From Ananas comosus (Eukaryota; Streptophyta; Magnoliopsida; Poales; Bromeliaceae): DNA of 64,000 nucleotides. Under the pieces are notes generated by a model that worked only from the letters and a program-made list of their open reading frames with translations, was not told the DNA's origin and did no database searches. The translations under genes and the position numbers were made by a program. Positions 34,383-44,174 of this stretch are shown in pieces. Position 1 is the stretch's first letter, and the number at the start of each line of letters is the position of its first letter. Location of the stretch: positions 7,782,816 through 7,846,815 of the forward strand of contig NC_033621.1 of the NCBI RefSeq assembly GCF_001540865.1. The letters run 5' to 3'.

Positions 34383-35740
34383 TACATTGAGACATAGTAG
34401 CATGCCGTAGAGACATCACTATGTAGTAGCTCATTTCCTTATTGTGTGAGAACATAGTACGCATGTTGGATACATCACTTATGTGGTAGCTCATTTTCTT
34501 ATTGTTAAACATAGTAGCATGGTGTGCTAAAATTCGGAAACGACGAAAAAAATAGATCGACCAGAAAATGAATTTAATGCAGGAAACGAAAAGATAACGG
34601 AAAGAACCACCCGATATTTACCGTGGTTTCGAGCCAACGGCCTACGTACAAGGGCGAAAGACCGGAGCAATAATTCTATTAATAGTCGAAAAAGGACGGA
34701 GTAGCGAGATAGATCTCTAAAAGCCAAAATAATAGATCCGAAAGCCGCAAAGCAAACCCAAATATTGACTTCATCTCAACACCATCGTACGGACCAACAT
34801 ATGCCTGTCGCCTTAATTCACTTAGGCATGTGCATGAGCCGCGGCTCCTCCTGACGGAATCCGCACATGTGCAGTTAATTTAATTAGACTTGAGTGCTAA
34901 TTAACAATGCGGCATCCAATTAGAGGCTTGCCTCTAATTAGAGCATGACGCACTAACGAATGAAATTAATAATGCAGTGCTCTTAATTTGGTCGGGCTAG
35001 CTTCTTTAATTTGGACCGTACATGTATATATAATACATGTCTCCTAATTAGAGGTCTAATCTTGAATCTCAATAGAATTATACTCCTAATTATAATCATT
35101 AGTAACCAAATTAATCTAAATAATATCTAACCGAATATAGATATAGGGATTTATCCTCAAATTTTATATAACTACATACGTCAAACCAAATATACTAAAT
35201 GTGTAGATGAAATCATAATGTAGTAGCCTATTTTCTTATTGTAGATATAGTAGCATGTTGTGATACAATCATATGTATAGCTCATTTCTTTATTGTTGAG
35301 ACATAGAGCATGTTGTGATGATACATCACTATTGTACTCATGTTCCTTATTGTTGAAACATAGTAGCATTGTAGAGAACACCACTATGTATAGCTCATTT
35401 CCTTAATTAGTGAACATAGTACATGGTTGTATGGATACATCACATATTAGTAGCCTCATTTTTCTTAATGTTGAGACATAGTAGCTGTTGTAGATACATC
35501 ACTATGTAGTAGCTCATTTCCAAGCAGATTGGGTAAAGAATATGAATGGCATAGCAGATTTGCATTCATACCTTGAGTTGACATTGAGACATAGTAGCAT
35601 GCGTAGAGACATCACTATGTAGTAGCTCATTTCTATTGTTGTTGAAGCATAGTATCATGATTAGTAGAATATCATTGCTATGTTCATGCATTCCATGATT
35701 ACAAAGGCATAGTAGCATGTGTATATTTCATTACTATGTA
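34383..35740 (+). repeat. Minisatellite in the LTR
   Basis: Many imperfect copies, about 45-90 bp apart, of a unit built from ACATAGTAGCATG, GTAGAGACATCACTATGTAG and TAGCTCATTTCCTTATTG. Copies lie on both sides of the copia-like insertion at 34525. It is non-coding. Confidence 0.75.
34525..35198. mobile_element. Probable copia-type LTR fragment inserted in the minisatellite
   Basis: Interrupts the repeat array with unrelated sequence beginning TGCTAAAATTCGG. It contains ACCGTGGTTTCGAGCC and AACGGCCTACG, a phrase common at the start of plant copia-type LTR transcripts. No TG...CA pair or target duplication was found, so the ends are approximate and the class is tentative. Confidence 0.4.
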
Positions 35741-37435
35741 GCAGCTCTTTTCATATCTACCTATCTATCTGTTGTTTATGCCTGCTTAGACCTAGTAGAA
35801 AGATCGGCGGAGTTGGCGGCCGAACCCACTGGGAATTATATTTTTATAGTTCTCACCCCACTTTGTTGCAGGGCATAGCGAGAGCGTACCGGCAGAGGAC
35901 CGTGGTAAGGGCACAGCGCCCTAGTAGCTAGTAGCTTTCCTTATGCATTAGAGTACCCTCGTGTACATAGAGATGTAAATGTATTTGGAAGTTACTTATG
36001 TATTTGAAGAGCCATTTTGTATTATGAGAAGAATATGTATTCATTTGGGAAGATGAAAATGTAAATCAATATGAAAAATGAGGTTGAATGAATGTAATAG
36101 CTAGATGTATCTCTCTTTATTTCATTTGTATGTTACTTGTGATTCTTGCTCTTAATTGTATAGCACTAGTGGTGCTTCCGCGTATCATGTATGTTGAATG
36201 AATTTCTCCTGGGCAAATTCTTGTATATGATATTGTCGTTGAGCCTTGGGCGGACAGGGGAGGTGCTGTCCATTCGGCGTCTAATCAACGTGCCCGGATC
36301 TGGCCAAATTGGCGGGTCGCGGGGCGTGACACTACACCTGTCACCTTTCGAAAAGTTATCAAATTTAGTTTCATGAGCTGACTTTTCTTGTGTATCACCG
36401 CTGTTAGTGTATCGTGGATACTTGGATTAGTGTAGGTTGAGATGACGCTTGTGCTAAGGGGCTGAGCTCGTTTTTACAGCTGAATTAGGCTGTTTTGTAT
36501 TGTCGGGTGCCGTCGGGGCTGACGGTGGGCCTAGATTTCTATATCTTGTATCAGATTTTGTCGAAGGCATGTGAGCCTTGGTTGTTAGACCAGTTTCACC
36601 CATTTGTGTTAACTATAGCCTGTGTGAGCCTGATTGAGCTCGGCAGAGACACGCTTGCATACTCGGTTGGGTCGCTCCCACGAGTGCCGCTCCGGAATGA
36701 GGCTTTTCTTGCGTTGATGTCGTAGCAGTCCTGTTTGGTCAGTTTCTTGGACCGGCCACCCCCGTAGGTGGTGTGCGATGTAGTTTGGGTACAGGCTGGA
36801 CTGGCCAGTTAGCGGTCTCTTAAGATTGGGTAAGTTGTGGCTGATTGGCAGCTAGTGATGCATTTCATATGTTTTCAGAGAGCATGGCTTGGATGAAGAT
36901 AGTATAGTGGCATTTAGCTATAGAGTTTCTTCCAGCTAATTTATCTATCAGCTTATTACCCATATTGTAGACTTAATGGGTAGGCCATTGGGATTGGTGA
37001 CGATACCCACTGAGGACTACTCTGCTTTTGTAGTAGTTCTCACACCCATTATTGTCACCTTTTATTGCAGAGCATTCTGCAGCTGCTGCTGTTGTTGCTA
37101 TTTCTGATCGAGGTAAGGGAGTCACGAGCTAGATCCCTATCGTTTCCAATCACCTACTAAAGGAGTTCCCCTACCAGAGGCAGTTTTGGTTGTGCCATGT
37201 ACATACAGTAGCTTGTAGTTTTGCTCTTGGGGTTGGTTGTACTTTGAAACTTGTATATACAGTGGGTTTTTTTTTCTATATATACATGTTCAGTTTTAGC
37301 AGCTTTGTACTTTTGTTGTAGCTCCTATCTGTTTGCAGGTACGGCTATCGTTTCGTATACACGAAAAATTCTTATATATACGGCGGATCTATTTGGTGAG
37401 CCGAGGAGCGTTGTAATCTAGGGCGTGACACTTAA

Positions 37436-37940
37436 GCCATTGGGTGCCTTCTTTTTTTTTGAAAGAATATTTTTTTATTTTTATTTTAAAAAAAATGGTT
37501 AAAAAATTAAAATAGATTTTTTTAATCAAAATGCCCTCACTGACATTCAAAATCTTGGCGGTTAGAGAGGGCATTTTAGTCCAAAATAAAAAAAATATTT
37601 TTATAATTTTTAAAAAATTATTTTTTTTACATCTATAAATACTCCTATAAATCTCTAAATCATCACAACAAATAATTTTTCATTTTTTTTCTTCTACAAA
37701 CACTAATTCTTTCTATTCCAACACTTTCAATCTATATTTTTTTTTTTCTCTCTCTAAGTTTACGTTGCAAATATTTTTTATTTTTTCCAACAAATTTTCT
37801 CTTTTACAAAGTCTCTCCACAATCTCACTGCACAAAATTTCAATTTCAACACAATAACTAATCTCTTATTCGTTAGTTTAAATTTTTAAAAATATTTTTA
37901 TTTAATTATTTTCAGTATTATTTTTTTATTTTTTATAATA
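37436..37940 (+). promoter_or_regulatory. 5' leader of the hAT transposase gene
   Basis: AT-rich DNA with a small foldback around AAAATGCCCTC / GAGGGCATTTT (about 37530-37575) and TATA-box-like CTATAAATAC at 37634, followed by a pyrimidine-rich stretch leading to the first ATG at about 37941. Promoter assignment is by composition and position only. Confidence 0.4.
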
Positions 37941-40900
37941 ATGTCGGATGAATTTTTCATATAGATTTTTCTTGTGTTAATTATACTACTGAGTATTATA
38001 TTAGTATTCAATCAGAAACTGCAGCCGGTGGCTCTACACAAGGTGACGACGGCTTATAACTTAAACAAAATGTAGACGCAAGTTCTAAAAAAGCGTCTAA
38101 ACAAAAAACAAGTGAAAATATGAAAATACTTCAATATCAAAAAAATTGAAGGATAAGACATGCAAGTTGTTTGTATTATATTTGGGGTTCATTACTCTTG
38201 TGATGGTTTCGATGAAACAAATCATTTTAACAGGCATATTCAGAAATATCAGATTGAAGAAGGTAAAAAGACAAAATAGTCACAATTTGCTTTTACTTTT
38301 TATGGAGTTAGCACATTTCAATATTCTCATGAACGTAATAAAAGAGAACTTATATTATATATTGTAGGAGCTGAGCAACCATATACATTTGCTGAATGAC
38401 TATATTTTGAATATTATATGAAAATAGCTTTGAATCCCGCATATTAAAAAATTTCTCGAAATATTAGTTGTAAACACTCAATAAAAACATTTCTTTAATA
38501 TAGACAAAGTTTAATTCAATTTTAGAAAATTTGAATTCAAAAATTTCACCCACTTTCGATATTTGAACATTAAAAAATGAACGTAGTTTTATATGTATTA
38601 CTGTACATTGGATTGATTCTGATTGGATATTACAAAAAAATGAATTATTGGTTTTCAAGAACTTGAGTTTCGACATGCTGGTATTCATATTGCTTAAGCT
38701 ATTAAAAATGTTTTGCAAATTTATAAAATTAACATTTTTTTTTTTTCAATTAGTTTCGATAATTCTAGCAATAATAGAACCGTAGTTCAAATTTTGAAAA
38801 ATAATTTATATCTCATCTTAAATGAAAATTTATTTCATAATAAATGTGCATGTCATATTATAAATTTTTGTGTACATGACAGATTAAAAATAATTAATTC
38901 ATAAATTAAAAAAATTAAAAGATTGTATTATATTTATTGACAGTTCTGATCCAAAAAAGTAAGATTTTAAAAGTTTATGTAGATAATTGGGTCAAAAGTA
39001 TAAAAAATTTATTTTTGATATTCAACACTGAAGGAATTACACATATAAAATATTACAATACTATTATCAGTATAGATATATTTTATCTATTTTTTGTAAT
39101 GAAAAAATGCAATATAATCCCATAACTAATGAAAAATGGAACATTGGATAAATTTTTATGACTTTTTTGCAACCGTTCTATGGACGTGTTTGGTTCGCCC
39201 CTTTTTCACCTTGTAATTGGAATCGGAATGGACGAATTCATTTGTTCGTGTTTGGTATGTGGGATCCGGTCGGAATAAATTTGTTCGGATTAAGGGCGTG
39301 TTTGGTTCGAAGTCGGAGTCAAAATCAGAATCGGAATCAAAATAAGTTGGAATAGGAATCATAATGACTCATTAACTAATTCCGTTTGGTTCATCACCTG
39401 AATCGGAATTAGAATAAATCATTACCATTGTCGGTGTTTGGTTCAGGTAGATATAAAAAACATAATCAAATTAATATACTAACTTTATCTTTATAATATA
39501 TTAATTTAAATTCAAATTGAAAATTAAATATTAAAAATTTACATCAAAATTTTAAATCTATTTTTTTTTAAAAAAATTAAACTTTAAAGTTGAGTGGATA
39601 ATTCAAAATATAAAACTAAATTACTATTTATTCAAATTCAAACTTAAAATTACAATTTGAATCCATAAATTTAATTTAAGTTTTAAATAAAATTTGAATA
39701 AAACTTTATATAAATTAAAATATAATTTAAATTCAAATTCATAGGTTAGATTCAAAATATTTGATTAAATTTTAATTTTTAATTCAAATTCAAATTAAAA
39801 TTTAAAATCATATATTTAATTTCTAAATTTAAACTCATATTTTAATTAAAAAAGTTGAAAAAATAAATTTAATCCGAATAAATATCCATTCCGTCCGGAT
39901 TCAACTTTCAATCCGATCTCCTAAGCCGGATTGGAAAAAGAGGTGATTGAGGGATTCTCATTCCACTTGGGAATCAGAATCAGAATGAGACTCCCGCGTA
40001 CCAAACACCCACAAACGGATTCGCCCATTTCGATTCCGATTTCATGGTGAAAAAGAAGCGACTAAACACGCCCTAAATTTAAGTTTGTTAAACTAATTTT
40101 TTAATTAAAACATAAAATTTAAATTTTAATTTGAAATTAAATTAAAAATTAAAAATTCAATCAAGTATTTCGAATCTAATTTATAAATTTAAATTAAATT
40201 AAATTTAAAATCTAAAGTTTTATTCATATTTTATTTAAAATTTAAATTAAATTTATGGATTCAAATTGAAATTTAAATTATAATTTTCAGTTTGAATTTG
40301 AAGAAATTTAGTTTTATATTTTGACATTATTTGAAAATTTGGACTTAAATTTTTAATATTTAATTTTCAGTTTGAATTTAAACTAATATATTATAAAGAT
40401 AAAATTGAGATATTAATTTGATTATGTTTCTGATTTCTATTTAAACTAAGCATCGACAATAGGAATGGTTCATTCCGCTTCCGATTCAGCTAGCGAACCA
40501 AATAGAATGAGGTAATGAATCATTCTGATTCCGTTTCCAGCTTATTCTTATTATGATTCTGACACCGATTCCGACTTCAAACCAAACACACCCTATGAGT
40601 CAACCAAACTTTTGTCAGGTGTGTATTATCATATTTTATGCACTTTTTTTAATCAGATTTTACTTATGAGTAATCATTTTACTGAATATAAAAATTCTCC
40701 TATTTTAGCTCAAATTATTTTTATGATAAAAAATTTAAATTTAAAGAATATTGGGAAGAAATTCCTACTGTACCTCTTTTGGCCACTATAATGGATCCTA
40801 AAATTAAATTAAATGGAGTAGAAATTGATCTTATAAATTATAATGAATTTTTGGAAATTAATTCAACAAATTATTCTGATAGGAAAAATATTTTTCAAAT

Positions 40901-41212
40901 AGTAAATTGTTGCTTATGTGAAATATATAGTATTTATGCAATTGTTTCCGGTAATAAGCGACCATATTCTTCACAGTTACAAAGCAGCAGCAGTAGTAAT
41001 GGTAAAATTAGTAAAAATATGATTTTATCTTTGTTAAGAAAACAAAAAAAGAATTCTAATGTACCTTCTTTTAATGAACTCTAATTTTACTTGTAAGCTG
41101 ATTTTTCAAATTTTTTTTAACGAAGATGAATCAGATAAATTAGATATTTTAACATGATGGAAAATATATGAAAATACATATCCCGTATTTTCTGTCATGA
41201 CACGTGATCTAT
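37941..41212 (+). pseudogene. hAT transposase (BED/RICESLEEPER type), broken
   Basis: Would cut and paste the element. Fragments appear in order over several frames: a Ser/Lys-rich N-terminus (ETAAGGSTQGDDG), a BED-finger remnant (FDETNHFNRHIQKYQIEEG), AEQPYTFAE and YFEYYMKIALNP, SISFDNSSNNRT, CACHIINFCVHDRLKIINS, then after the foldback insertion ESTKLLSGVYYHIFYALF, VNCCLCEIYSIYA and the hATC dimerisation end (MMENI, ENTYPVFSVMTRDLLS). There are many stops and frameshifts. The coding sequence joins cleanly across 39182-40593 (FY/ESTKLLSG), and is cut after LLS by a TRIM-like insertion at 41213. Confidence 0.85.
39182..40593. mobile_element. Tourist/PIF-Harbinger-like foldback complex
   Basis: The outer ends GGACGTGTTTGGTT and AACCAAACACACCC are inverted repeats, and TAT flanks both sides (39179-39181 and 40594-40596), restoring the transposase frame when removed. 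Inside, 39294-40073 has ends GGGCGTGTTTGGTT and CTAAACACGCCC with TAA on both sides. The subterminal arms pair crosswise (see findings). The rest is AT-rich with a large imperfect palindrome. Family assignment rests on the terminus and the 3-bp duplication; TAT is not the usual TTA/TAA. Confidence 0.7.
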
Positions 41213-41365
41213 TGTCACACCCCAATAATCCCACATCGGATATGAATGGGGCTGTGATTGGGTATATAAAAGACTTATATATTAGTAATAATAACTTGGT
41301 TTAAGCATTTTGGGCCGGTGTTTCGGCCAAACGAGTTATTGTTGCTAGTGGGCTGAATCGTTACA
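41213..41365 (+). mobile_element. TRIM-like LTR
   Basis: Begins TGTCACACCCCAATAATC, contains the CCCACATCGGATATGA phrase frequent in small plant LTRs, and ends GAATCGTTACA. It is followed two bases later by TGGTATTAGAGCC, a Met-tRNA-like primer site. Length 153 bp fits a terminal-repeat retrotransposon in miniature. No second LTR was found, so it is partial. Confidence 0.6.
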
Positions 41366-41446
41366 TTTGGTATTAGAGCCAGTTCACCAGCCGAAAATAT
41401 GTGGCGACTCGTGATCTTGGGCTGTGTGTGTGATGGTCTTAACGGA

Positions 41447-41612
41447 ATAATCCCACAATAGACACTAGTAATAATAACTGGCTTAAGTATTTTGAGCTGG
41501 AATAATCCCACAATAGACACTAGTAATAATAACTGGGCTTAAGTATTTTGAGCCACGGAATAATCCCACAATAGACACTAGTAATAATTACTGGGGTTAA
41601 GTATTTTTAGCC
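41447..41612 (+). repeat. About 55-bp tandem repeat, three copies
   Basis: Unit: GGAATAATCCCACAATAGAC, ACTAGTAATAATAACTGG, TTAAGTATTTTGAGC. It lies in the internal part of the TRIM-like element. Confidence 0.8.
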
Positions 41613-41639
41613 GGTGTTTGGGCCCAATAACTAGAATTA

Positions 41640-41877
41640 AGAGTGCAAGACAATTGAGATTATGAGTCTACATTTTTAGATGAAACAGAATCAACTATCT
41701 AAAATTACACCAACGCTTGCGTCTTGCTAGAGTGCAATCTCTTTGATCTCATCGCTGTCGCCTATTATTCGTTACGCCTCTCCTTTTTTATTTGGTATCT
41801 TTCTTTAGTAGGCATCTCTTTTTTTAAGTTAAAAAAAATGATGTAATGAAGAAAAAATTATGTTGGTTTTTTTTTTT
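41640..41877. other. Unclassified DNA within the hAT remnant
   Basis: Mixed sequence followed by T/A runs. No gene seen; possibly the end of the TRIM-like insertion. Confidence 0.3.
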
Positions 41878-42132
41878 ATACTTTCCTCCAATGTAATTAT
41901 GTAATATGATTAATTCAAAATTTATATTTTTTTTTAGTAAAATTACGAAAAAAAGTAATATTAATTTNCCTATTATTTGCTAGTTGGTTGTATAAACAAT
42001 ACCATTTTATTTTAGATATATTTTTGATTTTTTAAATTTTTATACTTTCCTCCAATGTAATTATGTAATATGATTAATTCAAAATTTATATTTTTTTTTT
42101 AGTAAAATTACGAAAAAAAGTAATATTAATTT
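41878..42132. repeat. Direct repeat of about 90 bp flanking an N
   Basis: 41878-41967 and 42041-42132 are almost identical (ATACTTTCCTCCAATG ... AAAAAAAGTAATATTAATTT). An unresolved base at 41968 immediately follows the first copy. Confidence 0.8.
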
Positions 42133-42430
42133 TATATTAAAGTTGGTTATTGGATCAAACAAATGTAAATTAAAACATTTATATTGAAAGTGAAAATTAT
42201 TTATCTCTAAACGTTAAATTTTATATAATATTAATTAACAATATTAAAAAATTAAATTTATTGTTAGTGTTTAATTTTTAAAAAATTTATAAAATTTTTA
42301 AAAGAGTTTTAAAAAAATTGGGTATAATTGTGTAAATTAAAAAAGCTATAATTTAAAAACTATTTGTCACTTTTTCTTAAAAAATAATTTTTAAAAAAAT
42401 ACAAAAAAGGACGATTGTGAAGAAATGAAA
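42133..42430. other. AT-rich 3' part of the hAT remnant
   Basis: No ORF or motif. The GC-rich subterminal repeats of the hAT follow at about 42440-42650. Confidence 0.4.
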
Positions 42431-42661
42431 AAAAAAACTTATTACTGGGCTGGCATGAAATCCGGCCCGGCTCAGCCCGGATCGACGCGACCCGTGCCGG
42501 GCGGGCCAGGGGGCCGAGCTGGGCCTTCCCCTCTAAGTAAACGAGCCGGCACGGTCTGGCCTGCATTTGTAACCGGATAGACCGGGCCTACCCTCCGCTT
42601 GAATCGGCCCGGGTAATATAGGCCATGCAAGTCCGGCCCACATTACACCCCTACTTGCGTA

Positions 42662-42969
42662 GTCCCTGCCAGTTATTCCTCTTCTCCCTGTGCTCTTTCT
42701 ATTAATTACGAGTCAACACCGTCAAACTCAAAGGCCCACTCCCTGTAATCCTCCCAAGGTTTTTTTTTCCCTTCTCTCTTTCTCTTCGCGAGGAACCTTA
42801 ACCATTGCAATTCGCTTCCTTTCCAGCTGTTTTCATATTCAGCCCCTTTCTCACTACTCTCTCTGAGGGGCCTGAGCTACTAATACACGACCCCTCAAAT
42901 CAAAAACCACCCTTTTGGTTATCTTTGACCCTATTCCTCTTTTTATGGGTTTTCTTTCTTCGGCGTTCG
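42662..42969 (+). promoter_or_regulatory. Promoter-proximal region and 5' UTR of the MAPKKK gene
   Basis: The only DNA between the hAT remnant's right target duplication and the first in-frame ATG. It contains CT-rich runs (CCCTTCTCTCTTTCTC at about 42769-42784) typical of plant core promoters or 5' UTRs. I see no convincing TATA box. The 14-codon upstream ORF begins here. More distal promoter elements must now lie more than 11 kb away, left of the hAT. Confidence 0.5.
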
Positions 42970-42989
42970 ATGTTCCTGCTGGGCCGTAA
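42945..42989 (+). CDS. Upstream ORF overlapping the MAPKKK start
   Basis: ATG GGT TTT starts a 14-codon ORF ending GGG CCG TAA. It is out of frame with the kinase and overlaps its first in-frame ATG (42970) by 20 bases. Ribosomes translating it would bypass 42970, and the next in-frame ATG is at 43024, 35 bases after its stop. Whether it is transcribed is unknown. Confidence 0.5.
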   Translation: MGFLSSAFDVPAGP

Positions 42990-44174
42990 AGACGGCGGCG
43001 TCCTGCGGTCGAGGAGCCGCGAGATGAGCTCCAAGCAGCAGCAGCAGCAGCAGCAGCAGCAGGGCCGGGCGCCGCGGCTGGAGCGGCGCAACGCGGCGAA
43101 GCACGTCGACTACGAGGCCGCGGGCGGCGGCGCGCCTTGCTGGCTGTCGTCGTCGTCGTCGTCCTCGTCGTCGTCGTTCTCCTCGGGCGAACCGGTCGGC
43201 CTCCGCGCCACCCGGTCGCTGGACCTCGTCCCCTCCTCCTCCTCCTCCTCCTCCACTTCGGCTTTCTACTCCAACCAGACCAGCTTCCGCATCGGCGGCA
43301 GCATCGAGGGCGAGGTCGACCTCCTCTGCCGCACCCTTGGGCTGTCTGGACCCGACGACTTCGCTATCCCGGTCGCCGCTTGGGAGGCCCGCAAGGCCCG
43401 ATCCAACTCCGACCTCCTCCCGCGGCCGCGGCTTCTGCAGACGGACGACGGCCCCTCTGCCCTGCAAGCAGATACCTCGTTCGCCCCACGGAACAATGTT
43501 GAGGCCGAAGTAGACCACCGGTGCCAGCAGCGGCGGAACGTAAATGTTGAGTTTTCTCACCTGAAAGATGAGTCCGAGGATAAAGCCGAGGCTGGAGTTT
43601 CTTCTTCGTCAGAGAGTAAACCTACAGTTGAGGTCTCTTGCTTGCCTTCACCCAGGAGAGAAGGCGGCGCAGATGGTGGAATTAGAGGTGTCCGGCCGCC
43701 CCTCCTTGCCACTCCCCAAGCGACTGCTTCCCCTCCATTCCCTTCGGTGCTTGCGCTGCCGCCTGTGATGTCCCTTCCTCCCGTCGAGAATGTAGGCTCA
43801 ACTTGGGATATTCTGAGATTATTTGCTCCCCAGGATGAGAAGGATGGTGCGGTGGGAGAAGGGAGGAGAAGATCTTTTGATTCGGCCGAGGATGAGGAGG
43901 AGAATAGGAATTCTGGAAATCTAAGCGGAGAAGGAGCAACAGTTGAAGGGGAGGAGGAGTTGATCAGGGGACTGAGGGTGGGGGAGACCTCGGAGGGATA
44001 CACGGGGACGTCCTCGTTGTCCACGTTGAACGATGATGATGCATCTAGCACGACGACTGAGACGACATTCACTGTCTCGCCTAATGGCCTGATCAAGAGG
44101 CGGATCAGGTCGTGGATACGAGGTACGCTTCTTGGGAGCGGCTCGTTTGGGACTGTGTATGAAGCAATCAGCGA
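42970..44174 (+). CDS. MEKK1: MAPKKK exon 1
   Basis: 401 codons plus two bases, GC-rich at its 5' part, encoding the regulatory region and the glycine-rich loop. It ends ATCAGCGA before the strong donor GTAAGT. The CAG run (9 Gln) and TCG/TCC runs (9-10 Ser and 7 Ser) are microsatellite-like and likely length-variable. The opposite-strand ORFs are shadows. Confidence 0.92.

Larger units (their letters stand above)
32399..36331 (+). mobile_element. Solo LTR, family 2, inside the family-1 solo LTR
   Basis: Starts TGTAGGATACCGAACTTC and ends GCGGGGCGTGACA. CTACA flanks both sides (32394-32398 and 36332-36336). Donor-like AAG/GTAAGCTT lies at 33159, and an acceptor-like TTGTTGCAG at about 35871-35879. 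It is longer than the other solo LTRs because of an insertion at about 34525-35198 and a minisatellite. Confidence 0.92.
31555..37430 (+). mobile_element. Solo LTR, family 1, itself interrupted
   Basis: Starts TGTAGTATCCCTAGAG and ends GGGCGTGACA. CTTAA flanks it on both sides (31550-31554 and 37431-37435), a perfect 5-bp duplication. The body aligns with the LTR at 1199: GTACCGGTAC array (about 31738-31890), CT tract and the block around 36980-37075. A family-2 solo LTR is inserted in the middle. Confidence 0.92.
31296..42653 (+). mobile_element. hAT (Ac-like) transposon remnant, heavily invaded
   Basis: Left end AGGATGTAAAGAGCC and right end GGCCCACATTACACCCCTA are imperfect inverted termini. 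CTTGTGTA (31288-31295) and CTTGCGTA (42654-42661) are an 8-bp target duplication with one mismatch. Both ends carry CCGTGCCGGGCC / CGGCACGG subterminal repeats. A hAT transposase pseudogene on the plus strand fills the centre. Without later insertions (31555-37430, 39182-40593, 41213 onward) it would be about 3.5-4 kb, a normal hAT size. Its right end is only 316 bp upstream of the kinase gene's first in-frame ATG. Confidence 0.72.

Noticed and set aside
42805..42969. N-terminal extension of the kinase ORF (MQFASFPAV...), with a hydrophobic stretch
   Set aside because: The first codon is TTG, not ATG, and no in-frame ATG exists before 42970. The hydrophobic segment is translated 5' UTR, so there is no signal peptide or membrane anchor.
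42943..43560. 205-residue ORF on the minus strand across kinase exon 1
   Set aside because: It is the antisense shadow of GC-rich exon 1, with Arg/Ala-rich composition and no motif.
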